Assembly: GCF_958979055.1 (NCBI RefSeq)
Contig: NC_084886.1
Location: 1,569,001-1,633,000 of the forward strand
DNA from: Alnus glutinosa
Taxonomy: Eukaryota; Streptophyta; Magnoliopsida; Fagales; Betulaceae
Reading direction: 5' to 3'
Length of the DNA stretch: 64,000 nucleotides
Part shown: piece after piece, positions 49,029 through 61,355 of the stretch
Layout: each line of letters starts with the position of its first letter
Position numbering within the stretch: the stretch's first letter is position 1
Translations under genes and position numbers: made by a program
Notes under the pieces: generated by a model
Seen by the model: the letters and a program-made list of their open reading frames with translations, nothing else
What the model was told of the DNA's origin: nothing
Databases searched by the model: none

Positions 49029-49585
49029 TTTTCAACTCGACTTTCCTTCGTGTAAAGTAAAGCAGGAGGGAATGTTCGAGATTCGTGGAATTGGAATCCA
49101 GTGGTTTTCATACCATTGTTTATTTATTATATATGACTTGGCGAAAGATTTGCTTCGATTATTCTATATATATGCGATTGCGTGCTCTCGTGCATCATTT
49201 ACTCTCTGCCATTGCGTCATTCCTTTTAGAGTAATGCAATAAACCATTATTTTATTTTATTGTATTATTATATTATTTTATAAATTTTATTGAAGTGACA
49301 TACAAAGATCTAAAAAATTATATTTTTATTCCATAATTTTCAATATAAAAAATAAATAAATTAAAAGGTGGGTTGAGAATGCCATTACTCATCAGCGCTT
49401 TTACAAGGAAAAAAATAAAAAAAAAATGTTCATAGGGTGGAATAATGTTGAGCATGTTCGGCAATCTCCTCTTTTTTGATTTTTTTTTTAACAATAATTA
49501 ATACAAAGCGTTGGTTAAGACTACAACGTCATCATTATAGAATAATTGTCGAATAAAAATGAAATTTTTAGCATTATTTGAACTT

Positions 49586-49616
<31 letters not shown>

Positions 49617-51798
49617 AAAGCTAAAAACTACCCCCATTCCACTCCTATTTCAGTAATGTGGTCGTTCATGAATCATGATGAGTATTGCCATCCATCGTCA
49701 TCACAAATGATCTGGACACAGAAACTTCCTCCTCCTGAGTCCTGACCCTACTTTTGTTGAAGCAAAAACTGCAGAGGAATTGAATTCAACAAGTTCATCA
49801 TTTTTGAAGGTGCCACTAACGAAAAATCCCCCCCACCCTGATTCTTCTCCCTTGGAGCCCATCAATCGAGTTCGGAGTTGGCCCAGTTCAGAATATTTCT
49901 AACTTTTTTTGCCATAAGATAAGACTACGGGAGCCCAAATCTGATTTTAATGTCTAATTTTAATAATGGAGGTCGTTTCATTTGCACGGAAATAGGAATT
50001 TTTTTTTTTAAAAAAAAAAAAAAATTATAATTATAATTTTTATATTATTAATTATTGTATTTAACTATATATATTATGTGATTGATATATTTTCAGGTTA
50101 TTTTTTAAAAATTTAAATGAAGAAAAACCGAAAACAGAATAAAATTTTGATCATTGAATTGCTCCTTATCCATTTGGACGGAAGTGAAAGCGTCACTTTC
50201 CATGTTCAAATCGAAAAGATTAGGAGAGATTTGAAATATAAAAGTCACCATTGATACAAACGCTACGCGTCAACTGGACAGTTAATGAGTATAAAGCGCT
50301 GTGCAATATATTAGATTATGTCCACTCCAGGTGTCACGTTGTTAAGGACGTGCTTCCAGCATTATTAGGAAGTGGATGGATGCGTAAAGAGAGAAGTGTT
50401 GGGCTCTTTCTCTCGGTGTTAAATGTATTTTTTTTTTTTTTTTTTTGATAAATTAGTTTTTTAAAATACATTTTATAGTGTTTAGTGTGTACAAAAAATT
50501 ATAAATATTTTTTATATTTTCATTTAATTATATTAAATTATAAAAAAAATCAATTTTTATTCATAACATAAGAATATTGATATAAAATAAGTAAAAAACT
50601 TATCCTAATAATTTCAGCAATGTCTGGCAGAGGCTCAAGCGGTGGCCCGGTGGTGGTCGAGGGTAGCCAGTGGTGGTCTAGCAGTTTGAGAATGAGAAAT
50701 TCAAGCTCGAAAAATGATTTATGAAATTTAAAAATAGAAATCATTTTTCGAAACTAAAGAAATTTTTTTTGTTCTAATCGATTTTTTTTTTATTTAAATA
50801 TTATTTTTGGTCGCATCAAAGACCAAAAATACATTAAAAAAAAAAAAAAAACATTTTTCATAAAATATTTTACGCTGAAACAAACAGAGCCTAAGATGTG
50901 GGGTGAGATTTATTTGTTAGAGTAAATTTATATGCATCACTCTTGTATCACCTCGAGTAAATTTATACATCACCTTTGTATTCCCTAACCTTACAATTAT
51001 TATTTGTTTGGAATAGGTGGGTCTAATCTGTTTCTTTTATGTTATCCGAAATTCCAAATTTTCTTAACACATGGCAATATGGTGTAGAGTAATACTATAC
51101 ATCACCTCCCTTCCCCATCTTCATTGCCTACATGGTGTGGTCTCTTATAACATTGTGCATGATTGATTTTTTTAGTTGAAATGATCATGCCATGAGAGAT
51201 AGAAAAGAAAATGATGGAATGATGAAAAGAATTACTCATACGGTCTATGCAAAGAAAGTATCATATATAAACTGAGAAACCTTTTTGTTTGATACACTTT
51301 TTTTTTTTTTTTTTCAAAATAAAAACATTCACAAATAACTCAGAGTATAAAATACTCAAAATTATTGACACGTTGAAATACTTTTTCAAACAAAAAATAA
51401 AAAATGCTCCGACATAAGTTTTTTTATTTATTATTTGTTTTTTTAAGGAATGGTCAGTTTACTTCCTCAAAGACCTCCTCCGGCCGGATGAAACCTGCTC
51501 TTCTTACCAAAAAAGGAAAAAAAAAAAAAATGCGACCACTCACACCGGAAATAACTGCGAGTGAAAAACATACGAAATATCAAAACCTCCTGTAAATTTG
51601 TGCGAGTATAGGTATAATAGAATTATCGTTTCGCCCAGGAAAAAACAAAAAAGAATGAGATTATCTTTTCAGTGTATGAAGCTAATAGTGTTTTTTCGGT
51701 TTCTCCGATGGGTTTGGAGAAGCCCAAATGAGGGGTCGCATAATATAACCATGGTTAGTAAACTAACCACACTATAACCAGAATCACTTTCCACGTAC

Positions 51799-51808
51799 TA
51801 TATATATT
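51799..51808 (+). promoter_or_regulatory. Probable TATA box of the CYP78A gene
   Basis: TATATATATT lies about 136 bp upstream of the ATG at 51944, followed by a pyrimidine-rich leader. Inferred from position. Confidence 0.4.
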
Positions 51809-51943
51809 CAAATCACCCACATGCAATCCTCCCACGAGAGACGTCTACCTATATCTAGACATTTCCATTTGCTTTCGATCTCATAGGTTCTTTTCATTTC
51901 TCAATTATTATCACCATCTTCTTTCAGTTTTGGACCAAATATC

Positions 51944-53588
51944 ATGAAGCCCCTCATGCTAGCCAACCTCACCCTTTTATTCCTTTGCTTTGAAGCCACT
52001 CACCAATCTCCATGGCCTCTCACTCTTCTTTTCCCGTTTTTGTTTTTCTTAGTTATCCTTTTGAACTATTGGCTTGTCCCTGGAGGCTTTGCATGGAGAA
52101 ACCACCGTCAAAGCGCTCCCAAACTACGTGGCCCATCAGGTTGGCCTATATTAGGCAACTTACCTGATCAAATGGCTGCTCTTGCTCATCGCAGATTGGC
52201 CGCCATGGCCGCGTCACATGGTGCGACTCGGCTCATGGCATTTAGTCTAGGAGCCACTCGTGCAATCATTAGCAGCCATCCTGAGACCGCTAAGGAAATC
52301 CTATGTGGGTCTTCTTTTTCAGACCGACCAATAAAAGAATCAGCTCGTTTACTGATGTTCGAGCGTGCCATTGGTTTCGCTCCCTCCGGCAATTATTGGC
52401 GCCATCTTCGTAGGATTGCTGCAACTTACATGTTCTCCCCTAGGAGAATCTCCAGGCTGGAGGAACTGCGGCAACGAGTGGCTAATGAAATGTTTGTTGG
52501 AGCGTGGAAGGAGATGGAGGAAAGAGGATTTGTGGAATTGAGAGGCATATTCCAAAGGGGTTCTCTGAGTAACATTCTAGAGAGTGTGTTTGGGAGTTGC
52601 TTAAATTTAGAAAGAGAAGAGTTGGGTGGTATGGTGAGAGAAGGGTATGACCTGATATCAAAATTTAATTGGGAAGATTATTTGCCTCTAAGGTTTTTGG
52701 ACTTCTATGGGGTGAAGAGAAGGTGCCATAGATTGGCAGGAAAGGTTCGTAATGTTGTGGGTCAGATGGTCAAAGAAAGAAAAAGTAGTCCTGGAGATCA
52801 GTCGTTCAGTGGTGGTAATGATTTTCTTAGTGCTTTGTTATCCCTGCCTATGGAGGATCAACTAAGTGATTCAGACATGGTTGCTGTCTTGTGGGTAAGG
52901 ACTAGCTCTCTCTCCCTCGCACATACCAACACACACAAATTAACTCCTCACTAGTTATAATACATGTCATCATGATTCGCACTCTAACAAGTTAATAATA
53001 GCATATTCCATAATTTTATGCTTTATATATTAACGTGGACATGTTTCTCGACTGAATTATAGCCTATCCGATCTCTGAACGAGAGACGGTTCTTTGTATG
53101 AACAATAGTTTAAGGTACATAACCCACTTGTTCAGATAAGTAGATCTTATTAAAATACTCTTAATTAACCATCTGAATTGGCCACAAATCAGATAATCAA
53201 TTGTCCCGGCCGTAGAGCTTAATTGCTATAAATGGTAGGACTTAGGAGTATTAGACAAGTCATCCCTAAATATATATATATATATATATGTGAAGGTTCT
53301 TACTCGATCGTTAATAATGCTTTACATGAGGATTTAGAAATTAAGAATATCTATATATTAATATCCGTACGTATATAGCAAATACACAAGATAGGATTTC
53401 TCTCTTAAATCTAATTATATGTATTATCCTGATCACGATGGCTAAGCATATCTTTTACAGCTGGGTTGACATATCTTTTTTGAGGTTGAATGGTTGTTTG
53501 AGGTATTTTCTCGCAGCTTTCATCTTACTGTATAAGCAGCCTTTATACCAACGACCTTAAGTCTGTTGTTGACTCATGAAGTCTATCC

Positions 53589-53619
<31 letters not shown>

Positions 53620-54846
53620 TGAATTTATGTTTTTTTAGATTCGGGCAACAGTCGTTATGACATGACGCCAATACTAGCTAGCTAGGCACGCACTCTGCAT
53701 ATGATTGGAAGTTGACCAAAAGTGTTCAAATGAAGGTGGGGAGCACCTGTTAGATTGTCTCCTCTCTAGCTCCTTAGCAACATGCACATGATCACATTAT
53801 GTCCTTTCACCTTCTTTAATCATTTTCTTCTTCTTCTTCTTCTTTTTAAACGGATTTACTTTTAATTTTATTAGCAATTCATGAAAAAAATTCAACGTAA
53901 TAAGGTTGTCTTATTACATTGTAATAAGCCAGTTCATGTGAGAGCTTGTCTGGTTCCACGTACCTGTTCAGAAAAGCTCACATGAAACTGTCTTATTCCC
54001 GTGTAATATATAAGAACAGTCTTATTGCGTGGAATCTCGTCCATACTAATATATTATGTGTGTGTATATATATATATAGCAAAAGAAAAACAAGATACTT
54101 CAAAAAAAAAAAAATTAAAATAATCATTTGGGATGATGAGAGTACGAATATTTTATTTGAACATGCAAAGATATTTCAGTGCACTTTAAGCTTTCACTTA
54201 ATTATATATGATATTTTTAAATGACATCATCCAGGAGATGATATTTCGTGGAACGGACACGGTTGCCGTACTTCTAGAGTGGATAATGGCCAGGATGGTT
54301 TTGCACCAAGACATTCAAACAAAAGCCCAGCAAGAGCTTGACACGTGTGTGGGCAATAGCAGGCACGTGCAAGATTCCGACCTACCAAACCTTCCTTATC
54401 TCCAAGCCATAGTCAAAGAAGTTCTTCGTATGCACCCTCCAGGCCCATTACTCTCGTGGGCCCGTCTTGCTGTCCATGATGTCCATGTCGGTAAGGTCCT
54501 TGTGCCAGCTGGCACAACAGCACTAGTGAACATGTGGGCCATAACCCACAACCCATCCATCTGGAAGGACCCATGGACCTTCAGGCCCGAACGTTTCATT
54601 GAAGAGGATGTGTCCATCATGGGCTCCGATCTAAGGCTCGCACCATTTGGGTCAGGCCGTAGGGCGTGCCCTGGCAAGGCATTGGGGTTAGCCACGGTGC
54701 ACTTGTGGCTCGGACGGCTTCTTCATCAATTTAAATGGCTTCCGACAGAGCCTGTAGATCTTTCGGAATGCTTGAGGCTCTCGCTCGAAATGAAAACTCC
54801 ATTAACATGCCGTGTGGTTCGTCGATGTAGCATTATGAGCTCATGA
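51944..54846 (+). CDS. Cytochrome P450, CYP78A subfamily
   Basis: Two coding exons (51944-52894 and 54235-54846) encode 520 residues, with a phase-0 intron of 1,340 bp at the position usual for CYP78A. An N-terminal membrane anchor (about 26-44) is followed by a Pro/Gly hinge ([11 protein letters not shown]). The I-helix oxygen-binding block is F-R-G-T-D-T at 321-326. The K-helix E379-V-L-R382, the P-E-R-F loop at 435-438 and the heme loop [11 protein letters not shown] with ligand C462 are all present. The run [12 protein letters not shown] is strongly CYP78A-like. Members such as KLUH sit in the ER and make an unidentified mobile signal that promotes organ, ovule and seed growth; I infer a similar role. 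Which CYP78A member it is cannot be told here. Confidence 0.92.
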
Positions 54847-56143
54847 AGCTTGTTAATGTACTTTGTGTCTATATATATATATTTAAAATAAAAATAAAAA
54901 GATGGTGTGGTTCTAGGAACTATGAAAAAAAGTGTGATTAAGGATATGGTAAGCCCGATGTTTAATTTGGATGGGGAGGAAGTGGACGCCTGAACATTGT
55001 AATCTGTTGTATTAAGTTACTCTATTTATGTGTATATTGAAGTTGGTTGAGTTTGAGTTCATGCAATGTCTATATATGGTTTGCCCGAACATAGACAAGT
55101 ATGAATATATCAAGTATTACATTTCTTATTTAAACCAAAACTATTGTTAGATTTTTCATTTACATATTCGATCAGTTTGTCTGTCATTAACACAGTGCTT
55201 AGGGTTCTATTTTCATACTAGACAACTTTTACTGAAATCGTTAGTTGAAGTATTCAGGTTGAAGCCATGTCTTTAATTGACACACTTGAAGATAGAAATA
55301 AGGGAGTTAGGGAACGAAGCTTTGGTGAACAACAACTTTAACTGTAACGTTTTTAAGGAAGCGAAACATTTTGTCTGGTAAGTTTCGATCGATCCACACA
55401 AAAGGCATGACGATCTGGGCGTTGTTTTGAAGAGAGACTCGGTAAAATAGATATGTATGCGAAAATACAGACTACTTGCACCTGAACAGAAAGACCCTAT
55501 TAAGCTTTACCGTTCCTGAGATTGGCTTTGGACATTTACTACGTAGCTTAGGTGAAGAAAAATCCCGAAAACCATGGTTATCATGAAATTGAAATTGGGT
55601 TTAAAGGTTCTTTATTTTGTTTATATTTTTTTTTACTAGTACCATTTTTTCATCAATAAAACAACACAAGTATCCCTTCTTCCTTCCATATCTCATTTAT
55701 AAGATAGACCTTATCCAATGCCTCCGCATTCAAATGAAAGAGGTCATTGATTTTTATTTTATTTTTTGGCTTGGACAAGTATTTTTATAATTGCATTTTT
55801 AACAAACTCCTATATATTTACAATTACTTCACCATTTTGATTCATATACGAATAAATAAATTCTATCTGGTAAAGGAGAGATTACATCAAAATCGTTTTC
55901 CAAATGATATTGTGATCGAGGATAAAGTTAGAGCATTTGGGAGGAGAGCAACCAAAAGTAGAGCACCCAGAAACGAGTTCTGCTAGCTAAGACCCACCAC
56001 TAACCTAGGTTTTATGCTTTAATAACATGACTAGATATGCTGTTTTTGTTTTTTATATCATTAAATTTTGCGGTTAAAACTGCTCCAAGTAATGGGCTTA
56101 ACCCAACTTTTTTGTTTCATTATTTGTTTGTCATTATACTTCA

Positions 56144-56803
56144 CAATAATATAATTGTCATGCTAATATGGGCAGTTAAAAACATGTAACCTCACATCTT
56201 TTTCTTTCTTTTTTTATGTTAAAATATGTAGGTCATAACCAAAGAAGCCGGCCCTAGAGAGAAAAAAAGAAGAAAAAAGAGAGATGTTTGAGGAGGAGGG
56301 AGGCGTGGCAATAATATAATTGTCATGCTAATATGGGCAGTTAAAAACATGTAACCTCACATCTTTTTCTTTCTTTTTTTATGTTAAAATATGTAGGTCA
56401 TAACCAAAGAAGCCGGCCCTAGAGAGAAAAAAAGAAGAAAAAAGAGAGGTGTTTGAGGAGGAGGGAGGCGTGGCAATAATATAATTGTCATGCTAATATG
56501 GGCAGTTAAAAACATGTAACCTCACATCTTTTTCTTTCTTTTTTTATGTTAAAATATATAGGTCATAACCAAAGAAGCCGGCCCTAGCTAGAGAGAAAAA
56601 AAGAAGAAAGAAGAGAGGTATTTGAGGAGAAGGGAGGTGTGACAATAATATAATTGTCATGCTAATATAGGCAGTTAAAAACATGTAACCTCACATCTTT
56701 TTCTTTCTTTTTTTATGTTAAAATATATAGGTCATAACCAAAGAAGCCGGCCCTAGAGAGAAAAAAAGAAGAAAGAAGAGAGGTGTTTGAGGAGGAGGGA
56801 GGC
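56144..56803. repeat. Four-copy tandem array, unit about 165-169 bp
   Basis: Units start CAATAATATAATTGTCATGC at 56144, 56309, 56474 and 56643. They share AACATGTAACCTCACATC, GGTCATAACCAAAGAAGCCG and GCCCTAGAGAGAAAAAAAGA. Copies differ by a few substitutions and a 4-bp insertion in the third, so amplification is recent. The unit has no ORF and ends in a purine-rich segment. Confidence 0.93.
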
Positions 56804-57772
56804 TCCACGCCTCCCTCCCTCTAATGGTGATTCTCTCCTAATCCTTCTAAAACTATGGAGGTTTTTTATTTTCTTCTGGCTTAGATCTAGGGGAGCTTTT
56901 ATTCTCCTAGTCTTTTTAGGGCTAAGAAGTTTTTGTTTTCCTAGTCCTTCTAGGGTTATGGAGCTTTGGGTCTCCTAGTCATTCTAGGGCGATGGAGCTT
57001 TGTGTTTTTTCTTTTTTTGGTTTCCGTCCGTGTCGCCGGTGAAAGTTTGGCTGAGCTTTCTTCTTCTACATCTACTTTTGAGGCCAAATCTATATTTTTC
57101 CGCCGGTTCCTACAAGACATGCGCAATTTCTCTTTCGATGTTGGTTTGTGTTGGGTGCTTTCTGTAGTTATTTTTTTTTCTATTTTTTTAGAGTAGTTTT
57201 TGAAAGTCTGTCTGTTAAATTTGCAGATTTTACTGGACTTTTTATGGCTTGTTAGCTATATCAGTCATATTTTCTTTGTTAGGAGTGCTTTATTGTTAGA
57301 GAGTGACTCAAATATCTGTTATTGTAATATTTGTTTATTTGTAGGCAGCACCCAAGTTAGATTTCTCTGGCTTAGTGTGTAGGATGTCGATGTGCCTCTA
57401 TTCACTGTATTTGCCTTCAAGCGTCTTCAGATTAATGCATAATAACTCTGATTATTTTGTTCAAACAAAATATATATATATACACACACGTCACATTTGA
57501 TAGACAAAAATAGGTTCATGAATGGAATACCTATTCGTAAAGAATAATTATGTCGTTTGGTTTGTTTAGTATTCATGGAAATTCCTAATTTTGAAGAATA
57601 AACATTCCTTCAAAAAAAATAAAAAAGAGCCAAATTGCTACACCCCAAGAATTGAATTACCAAAAATTTTATTCCCAAAAAACAATTTTTTTTTTTGAAA
57701 AAAAAAAAAAGTTATTCTTTATGGGTGGTTAATCACTCTCACAACAATCAGAAGCACCAAAAGTATTAGTGA

Positions 57773-58100
57773 CCACCCTTTTGATGAGCATCGAGGTTGT
57801 TGGCTGCAACCATATATCGTTATGGCTTGCGGGTGGTCACGACCACCCTAGAGCCTTTGACTGTCCACCCCAAGGAGCTTAGAGGATGGTATGACCCCTC
57901 AATCCCTAAGCTTTTGGTTGTGGTAGCTAGGTTGACCACCATGGTACTATTTATCTCTCTCCCCCCCCCCCCCCTCCCCAAAAAAAGATTGACTTTTTGG
58001 AGGAATAAGTTATCGGCATCGATTATTGGCCACCACACTCCCACCTTTGGCAATCGAATCTACAACCTTTGGTTGAGGTTCTCTACCTCATGTCGTCAAG
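57773..58100. mobile_element. GC-rich GGTGGTC/GACCACCC repeat
   Basis: A block with GGTGGTCACGACCACCC, GTCCACCCC and GTTGACCACCATGG, richer in GC than its flanks, with a run of 14 C at 57961-57974. It resembles the insertion in SRP intron 2 in composition and motif. Ends are not resolved. Confidence 0.35.
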
Positions 58101-61100
58101 ATGAGTCAACTTGCATCAACTCACCGAGTTATGTACGAGTCAACCCTACAAGTCACAAACGAGTCAACTTACTAAGCCTGATCGAATTAAAAAAAAAAGT
58201 GTTGACTAAGGGATGTTAAAATGTATGAATAATAAAGATGTAATCCGTTCGGGTGTTTTTTTAGCTATGGACACAGGCTTTTGTGACCAAAGTACCCAAA
58301 AAAAAAAAAAAAAATTCGTACTATCCTTTTATCTTGCTTATATTTTATATTTTATTGTAATTTTCATCATTATAAATTGTCGATTGCTAAGTTATATGAG
58401 AAGACTATTTGATTTGATTTGATTTTTTCTAAAATGAATCTGAGGCTACTTTTTTCGTACATGACAAGAGGGTTTAGTACCGTTTGTTGTCTAATTATTA
58501 AACAAATCAACATAAACGCAACATGTTTTCTCTTTAATTTATCAAAGGGAGATTGAAAGCCCCACGAAGAGTTGATTAAAAATTATTAGATTCCAAACCC
58601 GTACAGATTAAGGGTAAATATACTTTAACGCACGCCCTAAAAGTCTTTGGCTTTTTATAGATCCAAATCTGTAACCTTTTTTTATTTTGTTTTTGTTCTC
58701 GATCCCTTAGCTTTGAGCTTGGAAGGCATATAGTCCTTTTACCACCTTTAATTTTAGCATGCAGACACACACTTCCAATAACATGTTAATAATGCTCCAC
58801 AATTCTGAAGCCCGATTGATTTGGGACCCGCCAATATCTCCCAAAGCAAAATGTCTTTCCAAACATGTTGTCATTCTTTTATCCCTTCATAATTATAATT
58901 AAATGTGACATTAAATAAGATTCTTGTTTTTTACATGTTGCTATTATAATTTTCGAATTTCAAGGTGTTTAACTAATTTCAAATTCCAATAATTGCAAAC
59001 TCCAACCCCCCTCCCCTCCCCTCTCTTTCCCCTCCTCTCTCTTTTTAAGATCAACTAATTTATGGTTAATATTTTATTTTGTTGTCCTTAATGATATGCT
59101 TAAAAATTTTAAATGATATGACAATATATATATATACTATATGGCAACATATACATCATTAAATATGTAAAAAGAAATGTTAAAAACTATACTTTTATCT
59201 CGCTTTGTCATGTGACACCGTGACTCAACACTAGTTAAAATAAAAAAATAAAAAAAAAATCTTAAGACTGTTTTACAATGCAACATCAACAAAGTAGAAT
59301 AAAAGTGTATTGTATAACATTAATCATATGTAAAATCTAATCTTGACTGTAAAATAATTCTTTTTGAGGATCCTATTCGCCAAATAACAACGTCTGACTG
59401 ATATAGAGTGATTCTTAAACATAGATGATCATGACCTGACCTAACTCATCAACTCATCTTTGGATGGGTTAGGAGTTTGGGCAAATAAATTGTTGGGCTT
59501 AACCATTCATTTTGTTTATGCTCCTCACAAAAAAAAAAAAAGAATACAACTGAACCTCGCTTCAGGCCAGTTTAAAATATAATTTTGGTTAATGCCTGTC
59601 ATCGGGCCCATATGGGTTTGGACCTACATGGTCTTGCATCGGGTCGTGACGTTTCAAGAACTCGGACTTTGGCCTTCGATCTAGTACAATGTCAATATAA
59701 TATTACTGGACAAAATGGGTGCATTACAAGTTTTTAATAGTTTGAGGAGGAAGAAGACATTATAAATTGCATAATAGTTCAAAGGAAGCTTGTGTACTTT
59801 TCCCTGAATTTTTGGATTAAGGTTATATTCTAACATATCATATTTAAGCCTGAATTGAATTTATTTATCATCCTATATAAATTAGAACCCCTACTTTAGT
59901 ATTGAAAACCGGAATTCTTATTTGGCTCAAACATTACAACCAAATATTATTTGCCGGTGGCAAAAGTTCACCTCTGTGACCTCCTGCATCACTTCACTAT
60001 TTTTAAGCCAAGCGGCGTCGTGTAAGGTAACAAAACGTTGGAAACCCTCCGTATTCCGCACCTTTTCATTTACAACGCAAAGCAAATATCACCTACCTGC
60101 TCATCAGAGAATCTTTCGCAACGAGGGACTCTTCTCTGAAGACTTCCTCCGCCATAAACAGCTCCATTGGTCCATCCATTTTGAATCCCAGCAAAGCAGC
60201 ACCTCAGCAGCCCGTCACAGAGACTTCATCTACAATTTCATAGAACCTCCCACCATAAGTGCTACACTGAGAAACACCACTACAAAACAACAATATCAGA
60301 GCTTAACAAAATATGAACCTCTGTGCTTGAAATTTAAATGAAAATCAAACAATTTCAAATCTGGGAACGTGCATATAATCCATGCTATAAACCCAGTCGT
60401 GTCTCACAAGTGGGTCTGATTTGCACGGGAAATTCATAGTTTCCGAGCATTGTAAGCGAACCAATGGAAGAAAAAAGATGAAACTATACTGTTCAGCCAA
60501 AAAAAAGAACCCGAAGTCCAATGTTGTTGGGCAACATTCCTCTTCATCCACCCATGCCCAACCAAATCAACCCCGTAACCCCAGCCTTCCCCAGCCCAAC
60601 GTAGTGCAGGCTGCTCTAATCTGCTTACTTACATATCAACTCCTTCCTTTACATACTTATTTAAGTCACCAGTTAAAGAGATTACCTATATTTTTGTTCT
60701 CCTGCATTCATGGTATCTATATATTCAAATTTCAAGTCCATCAAATATGAAGTTCAAAAATTCTTTGCAACACAGATTCCAGTTCAATTGTGAGTGTTTG
60801 AAAATATACCATAGTCATCCTCTTTGAATTGGAAACATTTGGAATTGCAATAACTCATGCAATGCTCCTCCCCACTTGGTTAGATTCCAAGAGAGAGTCA
60901 CGTACCCCAACAAACAATTTCATAATTGACATCACTAAAACTTTTTTGATAAGTAACATCACTAAAACTTAAAAGTAACAATAATAATAATAATAAAATA
61001 GATTCTTTCGTCTATTTTGTTTATGAATTCTTTAACAGGATTGACATGAAATTTCAATAACATCCTCATAACAAATAACCAAAAAAAGAAAAGATCGGTT

Positions 61101-61355
61101 TCAGGACTCAGCACTATAACTTCAAAATCCCAATTTCTTCTCCCATGCCTGATATCCGAAGAAAATAACAGTTTCCCTTTATCGATGCAAACTTCTGATT
61201 CCCAGAAGAAACCATAAACTCATAATCAAATTACTGAACGTCACTTCATCAAAGCTAACTTGGAATAACAAAGCAGAGAAACTCCACTTCACAGGGAAAA
61301 CTGCAGTGCGAGACTCTAGAAGGTTGCCCCTATCAGCTGCATCTATCATATAACA

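Larger units (their letters stand above)
45026..51798. other. Intergenic region with local duplications and foldback elements
   Basis: About 6.8 kb without a recognisable gene. The start is TOM20 3' UTR. Between 45.6 and 46.4 kb there are diverged local duplications. Foldback elements lie at 46.40-46.60, 46.92-47.24 and 48.85-49.03 kb. (TA)n tracts lie near 47.47-47.50 and 49.59-49.61 kb. From 49.2 to 51.8 kb I see only AT-rich sequence with poly-A and poly-T runs. Confidence 0.65.
54847..61355. other. Intergenic region between CYP78A and ENY2
   Basis: No complete gene was recognised. The first few hundred bases are CYP78A 3' UTR. A four-copy tandem array lies at 56.14-56.80 kb and is followed by a T-rich transcribed-looking stretch to 57.5 kb. 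A GGTGGTC-type GC-rich repeat with a 14-C run lies near 57.8-58.0 kb. Open frames near 59.9-60.7 kb lack an ATG start or any domain I know. The last few hundred bases are probably ENY2 3' UTR. Confidence 0.6.

Noticed and set aside
52186-52555. Minus-strand open frames inside CYP78A exon 1
   Set aside because: They are shadows of a strongly supported P450 exon.
57797-58219. Open frame of about 140 codons at 57.8-58.2 kb
   Set aside because: It lies across a GGTGGTC-type repeat and a poly-C run and has no recognisable motif.
59922-60750. Open frames of about 109-139 codons at 59.9-60.75 kb
   Set aside because: The longest begins at TTG rather than ATG and shows no domain. The minus strand gives only a peptide of about 28 residues before a stop. 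Left as intergenic.
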